Source of the DNA: Pimelobacter simplex
GTDB taxonomy: Bacteria > Actinomycetota > Actinomycetes > Propionibacteriales > Nocardioidaceae
Direction: 5' to 3'
DNA length: 64,000 bases
Assembly: GCF_024662235.1 (NCBI RefSeq)
Contig: NZ_CP096276.1
Span: 1,302,001 to 1,366,000 of the forward strand
A model generated the notes under the pieces. It ran no database searches, was not told the DNA's origin, and worked only from the letters and a program-made list of their open reading frames with translations. Shown here in pieces: positions 32,340-40,702 of the stretch; position 1 is the stretch's first letter; the number at the start of each line of letters is the position of its first letter. The translations under genes were made by a program, and so were the position numbers.

Positions 32340-33237
32340 CGAACGGTCCGTCGCGCAACGCCTTGAGCAGCGCGAGGTCGGGGTCGTCGGCGTCGCGCGA
32401 GCCGGGCGTCTCGAGCACGAACGGCACGCCCTCGGTCGCCGGGTGGGCGAACAGCTCGGCGAAGGCGTCGGTGCCGATGTGGCCCTGGCCGATCTTCTCG
32501 TGCCGGTCCTTGAACGCCCCGCGCACGTCCTTGGAGTCGTTGGCGTGCACCAGGCGCAGCCGTCCGGGGCCGCCGATCTCGACGATCCGGTCGAGCATCG
32601 CCTTGGCGCCGCCGGGCTCGTCGAGCGGCTCGCCCGCGGCGAACACGTGACAGGTGTCGAGGCAGATGCCCGCCTTGGGGTGGAGGTCCACCGCCCCCAG
32701 GTACGCCGCCAGGTCGTCCACGCCCGCGCACAGCGAGCGCCCCTGGCCGGCGGTCGGCTCCAGCAGCAGCCAGGGCGCGGCGTCGTCCTCGACGGTGTCG
32801 AGCAGGGGGAGCAGTCCCTCGCGGATCCGGGCCAGTGCCGCGGTATGGCGCGCGGTGGCGCCGTCGGGGTCGCCGGCCGGGTCGACGTACGAGCCGGTGT
32901 GGACCACGACGCCCTCGGCGCCGATCTCGACGGCCCGGCGCAGGTTGTGGGCGATCACGGCGAGCGACTTCTCGTAGGTCGCCGGCGTCGGGGAGCCCGG
33001 GTTGACCAGGTACGGCGTGTGGATCACGACGCGCAGCCCGGCCTCGGCGGTGCGGTCGCGGAAGCGCCGGTCCACGGCGGGATCGCCGGCGCTGAGCGTC
33101 CAGCCGCGCGGGTTGCCGCAGAACACCTGGATCGCCTCGCAGCCGGTGGCGAGCGCGGTCCGCAGGGCGCCGTCGACGAGGTTCTTGCCGACCGGGACGT
33201 GGCTGCCGACCGGGCGGGAGAGGTGGGGCTGCGTCAC
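32332..33237 (-). CDS. nfo: Deoxyribonuclease IV (endonuclease IV, AP endonuclease)
   Basis: 301-residue TIM-barrel metal-dependent AP endonuclease of base excision repair. GSHVPVGKNLVDGA at the N-terminus, VVIHTPYLVN, VVVHTGSYVD, the Glu of LLLEPTAGQG, GICLDTCHVFAAG, LVHANDSKD and GHIGTDAF supply the three-zinc ligand set. GTG at 33237 lies 3 bases after the pknL stop. Length is normal for actinobacterial Nfo. Confidence 0.92.
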   Translation of the reverse strand: MTQPHLSRPVGSHVPVGKNLVDGALRTALATGCEAIQVFCGNPRGWTLSAGDPAVDRRFRDRTAEAGLRVVIHTPYLVNPGSPTPATYEKSLAVIAHNLRRAVEIGAEGVVVHTGSYVDPAGDPDGATARHTAALARIREGLLPLLDTVEDDAAPWLLLEPTAGQGRSLCAGVDDLAAYLGAVDLHPKAGICLDTCHVFAAGEPLDEPGGAKAMLDRIVEIGGPGRLRLVHANDSKDVRGAFKDRHEKIGQGHIGTDAFAELFAHPATEGVPFVLETPGSRDADDPDLALLKALRDGPFGG

Positions 33238-33240
33238 CGA

Positions 33241-35328
33241 TCAGACGATATAGAGCACGATCGTGCTGCCCTTGCGCACCTTGGACCCGGCGTCGGGATC
33301 GGTGCTCCAGGCCACATTGCCGGACAGGTAGATCGTGGCGTGCTCGGTGCGCACCTTGAGCCCGAGGTCCTCGAGCTTGGCGATCGCGTCGTCGGTGGAG
33401 GAGTAGCGCACCGAGGGGACGGTCACCAGCGGCGGGCCCTGGGACACGGTGAGGGTGACGGTCTGGCCCTTGAACAGCGTGCCGTCGCGCGGGCTCTGGC
33501 TGATCACCCGGCCCTCGGGCACGTCCTCGCTGTACTTCTTCTCGATGTCGACGTCGAGGCCGCGCTTGCGCAGCACCCGCTCGGCGCGCTCGGCACTCTT
33601 GCCGGTCCAGGCGCCGACCTCGATCGGCTTGCGGCCCTTGCTGATGACGAGCTCGACGACCGTGCCCACGGGCAGGGTCTTGGCCGCGGGGGTGCCGTAG
33701 GCCGGGTTGCTCGTGATCACCTTGCCGGCGCCGACGGTCTCGGAGAACTTCTCCACGACCCGCCCGCCCTGGAACTTCACCTCGGCCAGCGCCGCCTCGG
33801 CCTGGTCGCGGGTGAGCCCGGCCAACCGGGGCAGGTCGTAGCGCTCGGGTCCCAGCGAGATGACGAGGGTGACCTCGCCACCGGGCAGGATCCGGTCGCC
33901 CGGGCCGGGGTCGGTGGAGATGACCTCGCCCTTGTCGACGGTCTCGGAGTAGGACTCCTCGCCGACCCGGACGGCGAGCCCGGCGTCGTCGATCTTGGCC
34001 TCGGCAGCGGCCGAGGTCAGCCCGATCACGCCCGGCGTCGAGGTGTAGCGGCCCCAGCCGAGCCACCAGCCGCCGGTACCGGCCACGGCGAGGAGCAGCG
34101 CGAGCACGATCACCCAGACCAACCCGCGCCGGCGCCGGCGCGGCCGCTGAGGGGCCGGTGCGGCGGCCGGGGTGGCCGGGACGGACGGCGGCGGGGGCGG
34201 CGGCGGTGCGGCGGCGATGACCGAGGTGCGCTCCCGGTCCCGGTCCTGGTCGCCACGCGGCGCGTCGGGGGAGACGAGGTCGGCGATGCCGTCCCACAGC
34301 GAGCTCACCGGCTCGGGCGTGGTGTCCGTGCCGGCCTCGTCGGACTCGGTGACCCGCGCCGACGGCAGCAGGTCGGCGACCAGCTCGGGGTCCTCGCGCA
34401 CGCCGGCCCGCAGCGCCTGCTGGACCCGGTGCACCTGGTGGAGCAGGACGGCGGCGTCGCTGGAGCGCAGGCTGGGGTCGCGGGAGGTGGCGCGGGCGAC
34501 GAGCGCGTCGACGTACGCCGGGATGCCGGGGACCACCGAGGACGGCGCGGGCACGTCGTGGTGGACGTGGCGGTAGGCGACCGCGATCGGCGTCTCGCCG
34601 GTGTGCGGCTTGGTGCCGGTCAGCAGCTCGAACAGGATCACGCCCGCGGCGTAGACGTCGGCGCGGGCGTCGGCCCGCTGCTCGACGACCAGCTCGGGCG
34701 CGAGGTAGGAGACCGTCCCGATGAGCACGCCGTTGGTCGCGGTGTGCTGGGTGTCGGCGGTGACCGCCTTGGCCAGGCCGAAGTCGGCGACCTTGATCCG
34801 GCCGTCGTCGGCGATGAGGACGTTCTCGGGCTTGACGTCGCGGTGCACCAGACCGGCCCGGTGTGCCGAGGCGAGCGCGGAGAGGATGGGGTCGAGCAGC
34901 GCCAGCGCCCGCTCGGGCGCCATCGGCGCCTCCTTGGCGATGGTGTCGCGCAGGGTGTGGCCCGGCACGTACTCCATGACCAGGTAGACCGTGCCGTCGC
35001 TGTCGTCGCGGCCTTGGTCGTAGACGGCGACCACGTGCGGGTGGGAGAGCCGGGCCGCGGCCTTGGCCTCGCGCACGAACCGCCGCGCGAAGGTGTCGTC
35101 GTCCGCCGTCGTCGCGTCGCCCAGGCCCGGGTGCATGATCTTGACCGCGACCGTGCGGTCGAGCCGGCTGTCGACGGCCTCGTAGACACTGGCCATGCCG
35201 CCGCGCGCGATGCGCGCGCCGACCCGGTAGCGCCCGTCGAGCAACCGCCCGAACTGGTGGTCCTCAGTGCGTGCGGGGTCGCCGGGGCGCGCGGCGCTGT
35301 CGCCGCGGGCGCGCTGGTCGTCGTGCAC
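33241..35328 (-). CDS. pknL: Ser/Thr protein kinase with four PASTA domains (PknL-like)
   Basis: 695 residues. The kinase domain spans about residues 25-290 (ARGGMASVYEAV glycine loop, VAVKIM lysine, HRDVKPEN, ADFGLAKA, GTVSYLAPE), then a Pro-rich juxtamembrane region, a membrane segment (GLVWVIVLALLLAVAGTGGW) and four outer PASTA repeats of about 65 residues that in relatives sense muropeptides or lipid II. The start is GTG at 35328, since AGGAGGG lies 6 bases upstream and inside the longer ATG-35346 frame. It is divergent from the Rv2175c homologue, as in mycobacteria, where PknL phosphorylates that protein. M. tuberculosis PknL lacks PASTA repeats as I recall; this one has them. Confidence 0.9.
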   Translation of the reverse strand: MHDDQRARGDSAARPGDPARTEDHQFGRLLDGRYRVGARIARGGMASVYEAVDSRLDRTVAVKIMHPGLGDATTADDDTFARRFVREAKAAARLSHPHVVAVYDQGRDDSDGTVYLVMEYVPGHTLRDTIAKEAPMAPERALALLDPILSALASAHRAGLVHRDVKPENVLIADDGRIKVADFGLAKAVTADTQHTATNGVLIGTVSYLAPELVVEQRADARADVYAAGVILFELLTGTKPHTGETPIAVAYRHVHHDVPAPSSVVPGIPAYVDALVARATSRDPSLRSSDAAVLLHQVHRVQQALRAGVREDPELVADLLPSARVTESDEAGTDTTPEPVSSLWDGIADLVSPDAPRGDQDRDRERTSVIAAAPPPPPPPSVPATPAAAPAPQRPRRRRRGLVWVIVLALLLAVAGTGGWWLGWGRYTSTPGVIGLTSAAAEAKIDDAGLAVRVGEESYSETVDKGEVISTDPGPGDRILPGGEVTLVISLGPERYDLPRLAGLTRDQAEAALAEVKFQGGRVVEKFSETVGAGKVITSNPAYGTPAAKTLPVGTVVELVISKGRKPIEVGAWTGKSAERAERVLRKRGLDVDIEKKYSEDVPEGRVISQSPRDGTLFKGQTVTLTVSQGPPLVTVPSVRYSSTDDAIAKLEDLGLKVRTEHATIYLSGNVAWSTDPDAGSKVRKGSTIVLYIV

Positions 35329-35464
35329 AGCGACCCTCCTGTGCATGTTCTGCTGGACCGGCCGGGGAAGGTGACCGGAACGACCATCGTACGGCGCGAC
35401 CCCTCACGGACGCGGAGGCCACGCCGAGAGGTCTCCTCCCGGCTCCGTGGGGGAAGATGGCCCC

Positions 35465-35839
35465 ATGACCGAACCGCGACTCGCCGACCACGACCTCGCC
35501 GCCCTCGTCGAGGCGTGGCTCGACTGGGACCAGGCCGCCGAGCTGATCGGGGTCACCGCCGCCAAGGTGCGCACGATGGTGCGCGACCACCAGCTCGCCG
35601 CGGCCGTGCCCGGCGACGGCCGCAAGCAGGGCGTCCCGGCCCTCTTCCTGACCGAGGACGGCGAGCCGGTCAAGGGCCTGCCCGGCCTGCTCACCGTGCT
35701 GCACGACAACGGCTTCGACGACCGCGAGTGCATCGCCTGGATCTTCCTCGACGCCGACCTCCCCGGCCGCCCGATCGACGCCCTGCTCGAGAACCGCGGC
35801 TCCGAGGTCAAGCGCCGCGCCCAGGCGCTGGCCTTCTGA
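35465..35839 (+). CDS. Rv2175c family DNA-binding protein
   Basis: 124 residues with an N-terminal winged helix-turn-helix (WLDWDQAAELIGVTAAKVRT, MVRDHQLAAAVPGDGRKQG) and a C-terminal helical part (HDNGFDDRECIAWIFLDADL). In M. tuberculosis the homologue Rv2175c binds DNA and loses binding when PknL phosphorylates its N-terminal threonine. The divergent arrangement with pknL is preserved here. A Thr is at residue 2 (MTEPRL), so N-terminal phosphorylation is possible. ATG at 35465 is the start that gives the family N-terminus. Confidence 0.87.
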   Translation: MTEPRLADHDLAALVEAWLDWDQAAELIGVTAAKVRTMVRDHQLAAAVPGDGRKQGVPALFLTEDGEPVKGLPGLLTVLHDNGFDDRECIAWIFLDADLPGRPIDALLENRGSEVKRRAQALAF

Positions 35840-35844
35840 GCACG

Positions 35845-36354
35845 ATGCCGCGGCTCGGGGGGACGACCGGCAAGGTCGTCTCGACGCTCGTCACCGTCGT
35901 CCTGGTCCTGGGGCTGTGGTGGCTCCAGAGCCGCGGCTCCGACGGCTCCGGCGAGCCCGTCGCCCGCGACCCGGAGACCTCCGCGCCGTCGTCCGGATCG
36001 GGACCGTCCTCGCCCCCGGCGTCGGCGCCGGCGCCGGCGTCGATGCCGGACGCCGACGAGGACGGCATCGCCTACGTCGCGCTCACCTCGCTGCCCCGCG
36101 AGGCGGCCACGACGGTCCGGCTGATCGAAGCGGGCGGCCCGTACCCCTACCCGGGCAAGGACGGATCGACCTTCGGCAACTTCGAGGGTGAGCTGCCCCA
36201 GCGCCCGCGCGGCTACTACGCCGAGTACACCGTCGCGACCCCCGGCCTCTCCCACCGCGGCGCCCGCCGGATCATCGCCGGCGACGGCGGCCAGCTCTAC
36301 TGGACCGAGGACCACTACGCGTCCTTCGAGCGGATCTGGCGGGCCGGCCGGTGA
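35845..36354 (+). CDS. Membrane-anchored or exported guanyl-specific ribonuclease (barnase-like)
   Basis: 169 residues. An N-terminal hydrophobic segment (VVSTLVTVVLVLGLWWLQS) serves as signal or anchor, followed by a Ser/Pro linker and a C-terminal microbial ribonuclease domain of the N1/T1/barnase group: GGPYPYPGKDGSTFGNFEGE, YYAEYTVATPG with the catalytic Glu, GARRIIAGDGGQLYWTEDHY with Arg and His. ATG at 35845 is 5 bases after the Rv2175c-like stop. The next gene encodes a barstar-type inhibitor overlapping by 4 bases, as expected for a toxic RNase and its protector. Confidence 0.85.
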   Translation: MPRLGGTTGKVVSTLVTVVLVLGLWWLQSRGSDGSGEPVARDPETSAPSSGSGPSSPPASAPAPASMPDADEDGIAYVALTSLPREAATTVRLIEAGGPYPYPGKDGSTFGNFEGELPQRPRGYYAEYTVATPGLSHRGARRIIAGDGGQLYWTEDHYASFERIWRAGR

Positions 36355-36761
36355 GCGGCCTCGCCGCCGTCCTGGCCGGCCGGCACACCCCGGGGGTGCA
36401 CCGCTGGGAGTCCGCGCTCGACGTCGCCGACGTCCGCCACGCCGTCGAGCACGCCGGCTGGACCTTCGGGTACGTCGACGGCGCCGCCCTCGACACCACG
36501 CCCGCCGTGCTGCGCGCGATCGGTGACGCGCTCGCCTTCCCCGACCACTACGGCGTCAACCTCGACGCCCTCAACGACTGCCTGCGCGACCTGCCCGGCC
36601 CCACGGTGCTGCTGTGGGACGCCTGGAGCGGCTACGCGCGGGCCGAGCCGGCGCGGTTCGCGGTCGTCGTCGAGATCCTGGGGGAGCGGGGGCCCGAGGA
36701 GCCGCGGCTCGAGGTGCTGCTGCGCGGGCCGGGTCCCGACGGAGTGCCGGTCCTCGCGTAG
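36351..36761 (+). CDS. Barstar family ribonuclease inhibitor
   Basis: 136 residues with a barstar-like domain. VADVRHAVEHAGWTFGYVDG, then the acidic helix ALAFPDHYGVNLDALNDCLR, matches the inhibitor surface that plugs the RNase active site, followed by LPGPTVLLWDAWSGYA. GTG at 36351 overlaps the RNase stop (GTGA), which ensures inhibitor synthesis together with the enzyme. It ends 3 bases before the convergent prenyl synthase stop. Confidence 0.87.
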   Translation: MSGLAAVLAGRHTPGVHRWESALDVADVRHAVEHAGWTFGYVDGAALDTTPAVLRAIGDALAFPDHYGVNLDALNDCLRDLPGPTVLLWDAWSGYARAEPARFAVVVEILGERGPEEPRLEVLLRGPGPDGVPVLA

Positions 36762-36764
36762 GCG

Positions 36765-37853
36765 TCAGTAGGCGCGGCGCGTGGCCGCGGCGGCCAGCTG
36801 CTCCAGCACCCCGCACGCCTCGGCGTCCCAGCCCGCCTCGGCCTGACCGCGGCGCAGCGCCGCGACGGCCTGGTCGGCCAGCTCGTCGATGAGCGTGTCG
36901 ACCTGGGCGCGGGCGCCGCAGCCGTCGATGATCGTGCGCAGGTCGGCCACCTCGGCCTCGGACAGCGAGGTGCCCAGGGCGGCGTCGAGCCGGGCGGCGT
37001 CGGCCTCGGGTGCGGCGTCGAGCGCCATCGCGACCAGGACGGTCCGCTTGCCCTCGACGAGGTCGTCACCGGCCGGCTTGCCGGTGGTGTCCGGGTCGCC
37101 GAAGACGCCGAGCACGTCGTCGCGCAGCTGGAAGGCCTCGCCCAGGGGCAGGCCGAACGCGGTGAGCAGGTCGAGCGTGGCGGCGTCGGCCCCGGCGAGC
37201 GCGGCGCCGACGTGGATCGGGCGCTCGATGGAGTACTTCGCCGACTTGTAGCGCAGCACGGTCATCGCCTGCTCGACGCTGGCCCGCCCGCGCGCCTGCA
37301 CCGAGACGTCGAGGAACTGCCCGGCGATCACCTCGGAGCGGCACAGGTCGAAGACGTCGAGCGCGGGGCCGACCCGGTCCCAGCCGAGGCCGCAGTGGCG
37401 CAGCAGCTCGTCGGACCACGACAGCAGCAGGTCGCCGAGCAGGATGGCGGCCGCGGCGCCGTACTGCTGGGGCTGGCCGCGCCAGCCGTCGCTGCGGTGC
37501 TCGGCCTCGAAGGCGCGGTGGGTCGCGGCGCGGCCGCGGCGGGTGTCGCTGGCGTCCATCAGGTCGTCGTGGACCAGGGCGCTGGCGTGGAGCAGCTCGA
37601 GCGACGCCGCCGCCCGCCGTACGGCGGCCGCGTCGGCGCCGCTCGGAGCCCCCGCGAGCGCGGCGTAGCCCCAGTGGCAGAAGGCCGCGCGGAAGCGCTT
37701 GCCGCCCGACACGGTGACCCGGGCCTCGGCCAGCAGCCGGGCGGCGTCGTCGCCGAGCGGGGCGAGCCGGTCGGCCTGGGTGGCGAGGAAGGCGTCGAGG
37801 GTGGCCTGGACCTCGGTGCGGAAGGCGGTCGGGTCCCATGCCGGATTGGTCAC
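36765..37853 (-). CDS. idsA2: Polyprenyl diphosphate synthase (IdsA2-like)
   Basis: 362-residue trans-isoprenyl diphosphate synthase that elongates allylic diphosphates with isopentenyl diphosphate. The first aspartate-rich motif is ALVHDDLMDASDTRRG and the second QLRDDVLGVFGDPDTTGKP. GGKRFRAAFCHWGYAAL holds the IPP-binding Lys and Arg. GTG at 37853 follows TAGGCT by 6 bases, so it is probably leaderless. Synteny with Rv2173 supports the name; product chain length is not predictable with confidence. Confidence 0.88.
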   Translation of the reverse strand: MTNPAWDPTAFRTEVQATLDAFLATQADRLAPLGDDAARLLAEARVTVSGGKRFRAAFCHWGYAALAGAPSGADAAAVRRAAASLELLHASALVHDDLMDASDTRRGRAATHRAFEAEHRSDGWRGQPQQYGAAAAILLGDLLLSWSDELLRHCGLGWDRVGPALDVFDLCRSEVIAGQFLDVSVQARGRASVEQAMTVLRYKSAKYSIERPIHVGAALAGADAATLDLLTAFGLPLGEAFQLRDDVLGVFGDPDTTGKPAGDDLVEGKRTVLVAMALDAAPEADAARLDAALGTSLSEAEVADLRTIIDGCGARAQVDTLIDELADQAVAALRRGQAEAGWDAEACGVLEQLAAAATRRAY

Positions 37854-37859
37854 CCCCTG

Positions 37860-37865
37860 AGCCTA
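37860..37865 (-). promoter_or_regulatory. -10 hexamer TAGGCT of the prenyl synthase gene
   Basis: Reverse-strand TAGGCT, 6 bases before the GTG at 37853. Confidence 0.6.
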
Positions 37866-37915
37866 GTGAGCGGGGGAATCCGCGAGATGGCGGGTCCGGG
37901 GCCGTCTCACCCTCC

Positions 37916-37921
37916 TACACT
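37916..37921 (+). promoter_or_regulatory. -10 hexamer TACACT of metF
   Basis: TACACT, then 7 bases, then the ATG at 37929, with no ribosome binding site. Confidence 0.6.
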
Positions 37922-37928
37922 TCGCCCC

Positions 37929-38819
37929 ATGACTACCGGTGCCGGACGCTCCCTCGGCGAGATCATCCGTGAGGGCGGGCGATCTTTCTCCTTCGAGTTC
38001 TTCCCCCCGAAGGACGAGGCAGGTGAAGCCCAGCTGTGGGACGCCATCCGCGCGTTGGAGCCCTATCGGCCCACCTTCGTCTCGGTGACCTACGGCGCCG
38101 GCGGCAGCACCCGCGACAAGACCGTCGCGATCACCGGCCGGATCGCCCGGGAGACCTCGCTGGTGCCGATGGCGCACCTGACCTGCGTCGGTCACACCCG
38201 CGACGAGCTGGGCACGATCCTCGACGCCTACGTCGCCGAGGGCGTCAGCCACGTCATGGCCCTGCGCGGCGACCCGCAGGAAGGCCCCCGCGCCGACTGG
38301 ACGCCGACCGACGGCGGGCTCAACTACGCGCTCGACCTGGTCGAGCTCGCCCGCTCGCGCGGTGACTTCCGGGTCGGCGTCGCGGCGTTCCCCGAGGGCC
38401 ACCCGTCGGCCGGCTCGCTCGACGCCGACGCCGACGTCCTCGCCGCCAAGGCCCGCGCGGGCGCCGAGTTCGCGGTGACCCAGATGTTCTTCCGTGCCTC
38501 GGACTACTTCGCGCTGGTCGAGCGGGTGCGCGAGCGCGGCGTCGACATCCCGATCCTGCCGGGCATCATGCCGATCCTGAACCTCAGCGCCATCCGCCGC
38601 CAGGGCGAGCTGATCGGCACGAGCGTCCCCGACGACATCGTCGCCCGGATCAGCGCCTACGACGGCGACCCCGCCGCGGTCCGTGCCGAGGGCATCAAGG
38701 TCGCCGCCGAGCTGTGCGACGAGCTGCTGGCCGGCGGTGCGCCGGGCCTGCACTTCTACACGCTCAACCGCTCCAAGGCGACGCTGGAGATCTTCGAGGC
38801 GCTCCAGATCACCGTCTGA
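37929..38819 (+). CDS. metF: Methylenetetrahydrofolate reductase
   Basis: 296-residue FAD-dependent TIM-barrel enzyme that reduces 5,10-methylene-THF to 5-methyl-THF for methionine synthesis. FSFEFFPPKDEAGEAQLWDA, FVSVTYGAGGSTRDKT, AHLTCVGHTRDEL, HVMALRGDPQEGP, VTQMFFRASDY and PGIMPILN are the family blocks in order. Length is typical of bacterial MetF without a regulatory extension. The counterpart Rv2172c lies in the same neighbourhood. Confidence 0.93.
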   Translation: MTTGAGRSLGEIIREGGRSFSFEFFPPKDEAGEAQLWDAIRALEPYRPTFVSVTYGAGGSTRDKTVAITGRIARETSLVPMAHLTCVGHTRDELGTILDAYVAEGVSHVMALRGDPQEGPRADWTPTDGGLNYALDLVELARSRGDFRVGVAAFPEGHPSAGSLDADADVLAAKARAGAEFAVTQMFFRASDYFALVERVRERGVDIPILPGIMPILNLSAIRRQGELIGTSVPDDIVARISAYDGDPAAVRAEGIKVAAELCDELLAGGAPGLHFYTLNRSKATLEIFEALQITV

Positions 38820-38849
38820 TCCGTCCGGCTGGTCCCTCCGGCTGAACCC

Positions 38850-40166
38850 TCAGGCGGGGCCGATCAGCTGCGCGACGAGCGCGGCCGACTGGGTCACGAA
38901 CGGCACGCCCGCGCCCGGAGCGGCGTGCGCCCCCGCGGCGTACACGCCCGGGATGGGGGTGCTCGGACCGAGCCGGTTGCGGACGGTGCCCCGGCCCTGC
39001 CACAGCACGCCCATCGGCGAGCCGCGCCACTGCTCCACGAGGTCGCGGGGGGACAGGTCGACCCGGGTGACGACGTGCTCGCGGACGTCGATCTTGTGCC
39101 GGGCCAGCGCGTCGAGCAGGTCCTCGGCGATCTTGCCGCGGCCGTGCACGGTCCAGGCGGTGCAGCCGTCGGGGGCGATGCCGCCCGGGCGCACGGTCAG
39201 CATCGGCTCCTCGTGGATCACCAGCTCGTGCTCCAGCTCGGGTACGTCGCCGCGCAGGCCCAGGTGCGCCACGACCGGCGGGATCGCCGGCATGGTCCGC
39301 TCGACGTACGGCGCGAGCGCGGGCAGTCGGCGCGGGTCGACCGCCACCACGACGGCATCGGCCTCGGCGTCGCCCTCGGCGGTGCGCACCGCGGCGACCC
39401 GCCCCTCGCGCACCACCAGGTCGAGCACCTCGACGCCGGTACGGACCGTGACCCCGCGGGTCTGCAGCCGCGCGCCGAGCAGGTAGGCGATCCGCCCCAT
39501 CCCGCCGGGCACCCGCCAGCCCCCGAAGATCTGCTCGACGTAGCTGTGCACACCCACCCACGAGGGGACGTTGCGCAGGTCGTGCCCCTCGGCGACCGCC
39601 GGGTAGCCCGCCACCAGCGCCAGCCGCTCGTCGCGGAAGTCGTGGCGCAGCCGCTTGTAGAGCGTCTCGCGGATGGCGAACAGGGCGGCGAGCTCCTTGG
39701 GCACCGCGCCCTTCGTGTACGGGTCCCACGGTGCCTCGACGTAGTGCTGGCGCAGCAGCGTCCACACGTCGGCGTAGATGTCGACGTGGCGGACCCACTT
39801 GTCGCCCAGCCCGGTCCCGAGCTCCTCGAACGCCGCGTGCTGGTCGGCCCGGGAGCCGCCCGGCAGGCGGATCGAGGTGCGGTCCGCGAACCGGTGCTCG
39901 CGCACGATCGGCAGCGGCTCGAGCTCGGCACCGAGCTCCTTCTCCAACGGCCGGCCGGACTTGCGGAACAGGTCGCGCAGCGCGGCCGGGAGCAGCGTGG
40001 ACGCCGGGCCGGCGTCCCAGACGAAGCCGTCGCGCTCGACCGGCGCGAGCGCGCCGCCGAGCTGGCCGGAGGCCTCCAGGAGCGCGACCTCGTGGCCGAG
40101 CTTGGCCAGCCGGGCCGCGGCGGCCATGCCGCCCAGGCCGCCGCCGATGACGACGATGCGTGCCAC
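38850..40166 (-). CDS. FAD-dependent phytoene desaturase/CrtI-like oxidoreductase
   Basis: 438 residues of the amine oxidase/CrtI superfamily. The N-terminal dinucleotide-binding fold is VVIGGGLGGMAAAARLAKLG with VALLEASGQLGG next, and the C-terminal FAD motif is TPIPGVYAAGAHAAPGAGVP. EQIFGGWRVPGGMGRIAYLL matches the desaturase central block. It could act on an isoprenoid made by the prenyl synthase 1 kb away, but no phytoene synthase is near, so the substrate is open. GTG at 40166 lies 4 bases after the YbaK stop, suggesting a two-gene operon. Confidence 0.83.
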   Translation of the reverse strand: MARIVVIGGGLGGMAAAARLAKLGHEVALLEASGQLGGALAPVERDGFVWDAGPASTLLPAALRDLFRKSGRPLEKELGAELEPLPIVREHRFADRTSIRLPGGSRADQHAAFEELGTGLGDKWVRHVDIYADVWTLLRQHYVEAPWDPYTKGAVPKELAALFAIRETLYKRLRHDFRDERLALVAGYPAVAEGHDLRNVPSWVGVHSYVEQIFGGWRVPGGMGRIAYLLGARLQTRGVTVRTGVEVLDLVVREGRVAAVRTAEGDAEADAVVVAVDPRRLPALAPYVERTMPAIPPVVAHLGLRGDVPELEHELVIHEEPMLTVRPGGIAPDGCTAWTVHGRGKIAEDLLDALARHKIDVREHVVTRVDLSPRDLVEQWRGSPMGVLWQGRGTVRNRLGPSTPIPGVYAAGAHAAPGAGVPFVTQSAALVAQLIGPA

Positions 40167-40170
40167 GGGC

Positions 40171-40650
40171 TCAGTCCTGCGCGACGACGAGGGGCGTCGC
40201 GCCGGTCAGGCTGCGCAGCTCGTCGTAGGTCGTGGCGAAGACGGCGGCCGGGTGGCCCGCGGCGGCCCACACCACGTCGTACCGCTCGAGCCAGGGGTCG
40301 AGGTACGTCGCGACCGGGGTCGGGTGGCCGATGGGGGAGACGCCGCCGATGACCTGGCCGGTGTGCTCGCGGACGAACTCCGGCTTCGCCCGGCGCAGGG
40401 CCGGCCCGCCGAGCGTCGTACGGACCAGGTTGGTGTCGACTCGGTGCGCTCCTGACGTGAGGATCAGCACAGGGGTTCCGTCGGCATCGAAGAGCAGACT
40501 GTTGGCGATCGCCCCCACCTCGCAGCCGAGCGCCTCGGCGGCCAGTGCGGCGGTGTGGACCGAGTCGGGCAGAATGACGATCTGGCCGGTTCCACCCCGG
40601 CGCTGGTGCTCGTCGCGGAACCGGGTGATCGAGGGATGCTCGGCCGACAT
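40171..40650 (-). CDS. YbaK/EbsC family aminoacyl-tRNA deacylase
   Basis: 159 residues of the YbaK/ProX fold, which hydrolyses mischarged aminoacyl-tRNA such as Cys-tRNA(Pro). HTAALAAEALGCEVGAIANS, LFDADGTPVLILTSGAHRVD and GQVIGGVSPIGHPTPVATYL contain the conserved pocket residues, including the GGVSPIGH block. ATG at 40650 is chosen because TAGGGT lies 7 bases upstream. It precedes and is likely co-transcribed with the CrtI-like gene. Confidence 0.87.
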   Translation of the reverse strand: MSAEHPSITRFRDEHQRRGGTGQIVILPDSVHTAALAAEALGCEVGAIANSLLFDADGTPVLILTSGAHRVDTNLVRTTLGGPALRRAKPEFVREHTGQVIGGVSPIGHPTPVATYLDPWLERYDVVWAAAGHPAAVFATTYDELRSLTGATPLVVAQD

Positions 40651-40657
40651 GGGGCTG

Positions 40658-40663
40658 ACCCTA
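40658..40663 (-). promoter_or_regulatory. -10 hexamer TAGGGT of the YbaK gene
   Basis: Reverse-strand TAGGGT, 7 bases before the ATG at 40650. Confidence 0.6.
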
Positions 40664-40702
40664 TCGACCGAGTCCCGGAACGACCCACGTACTGGAGGAA
40701 CG

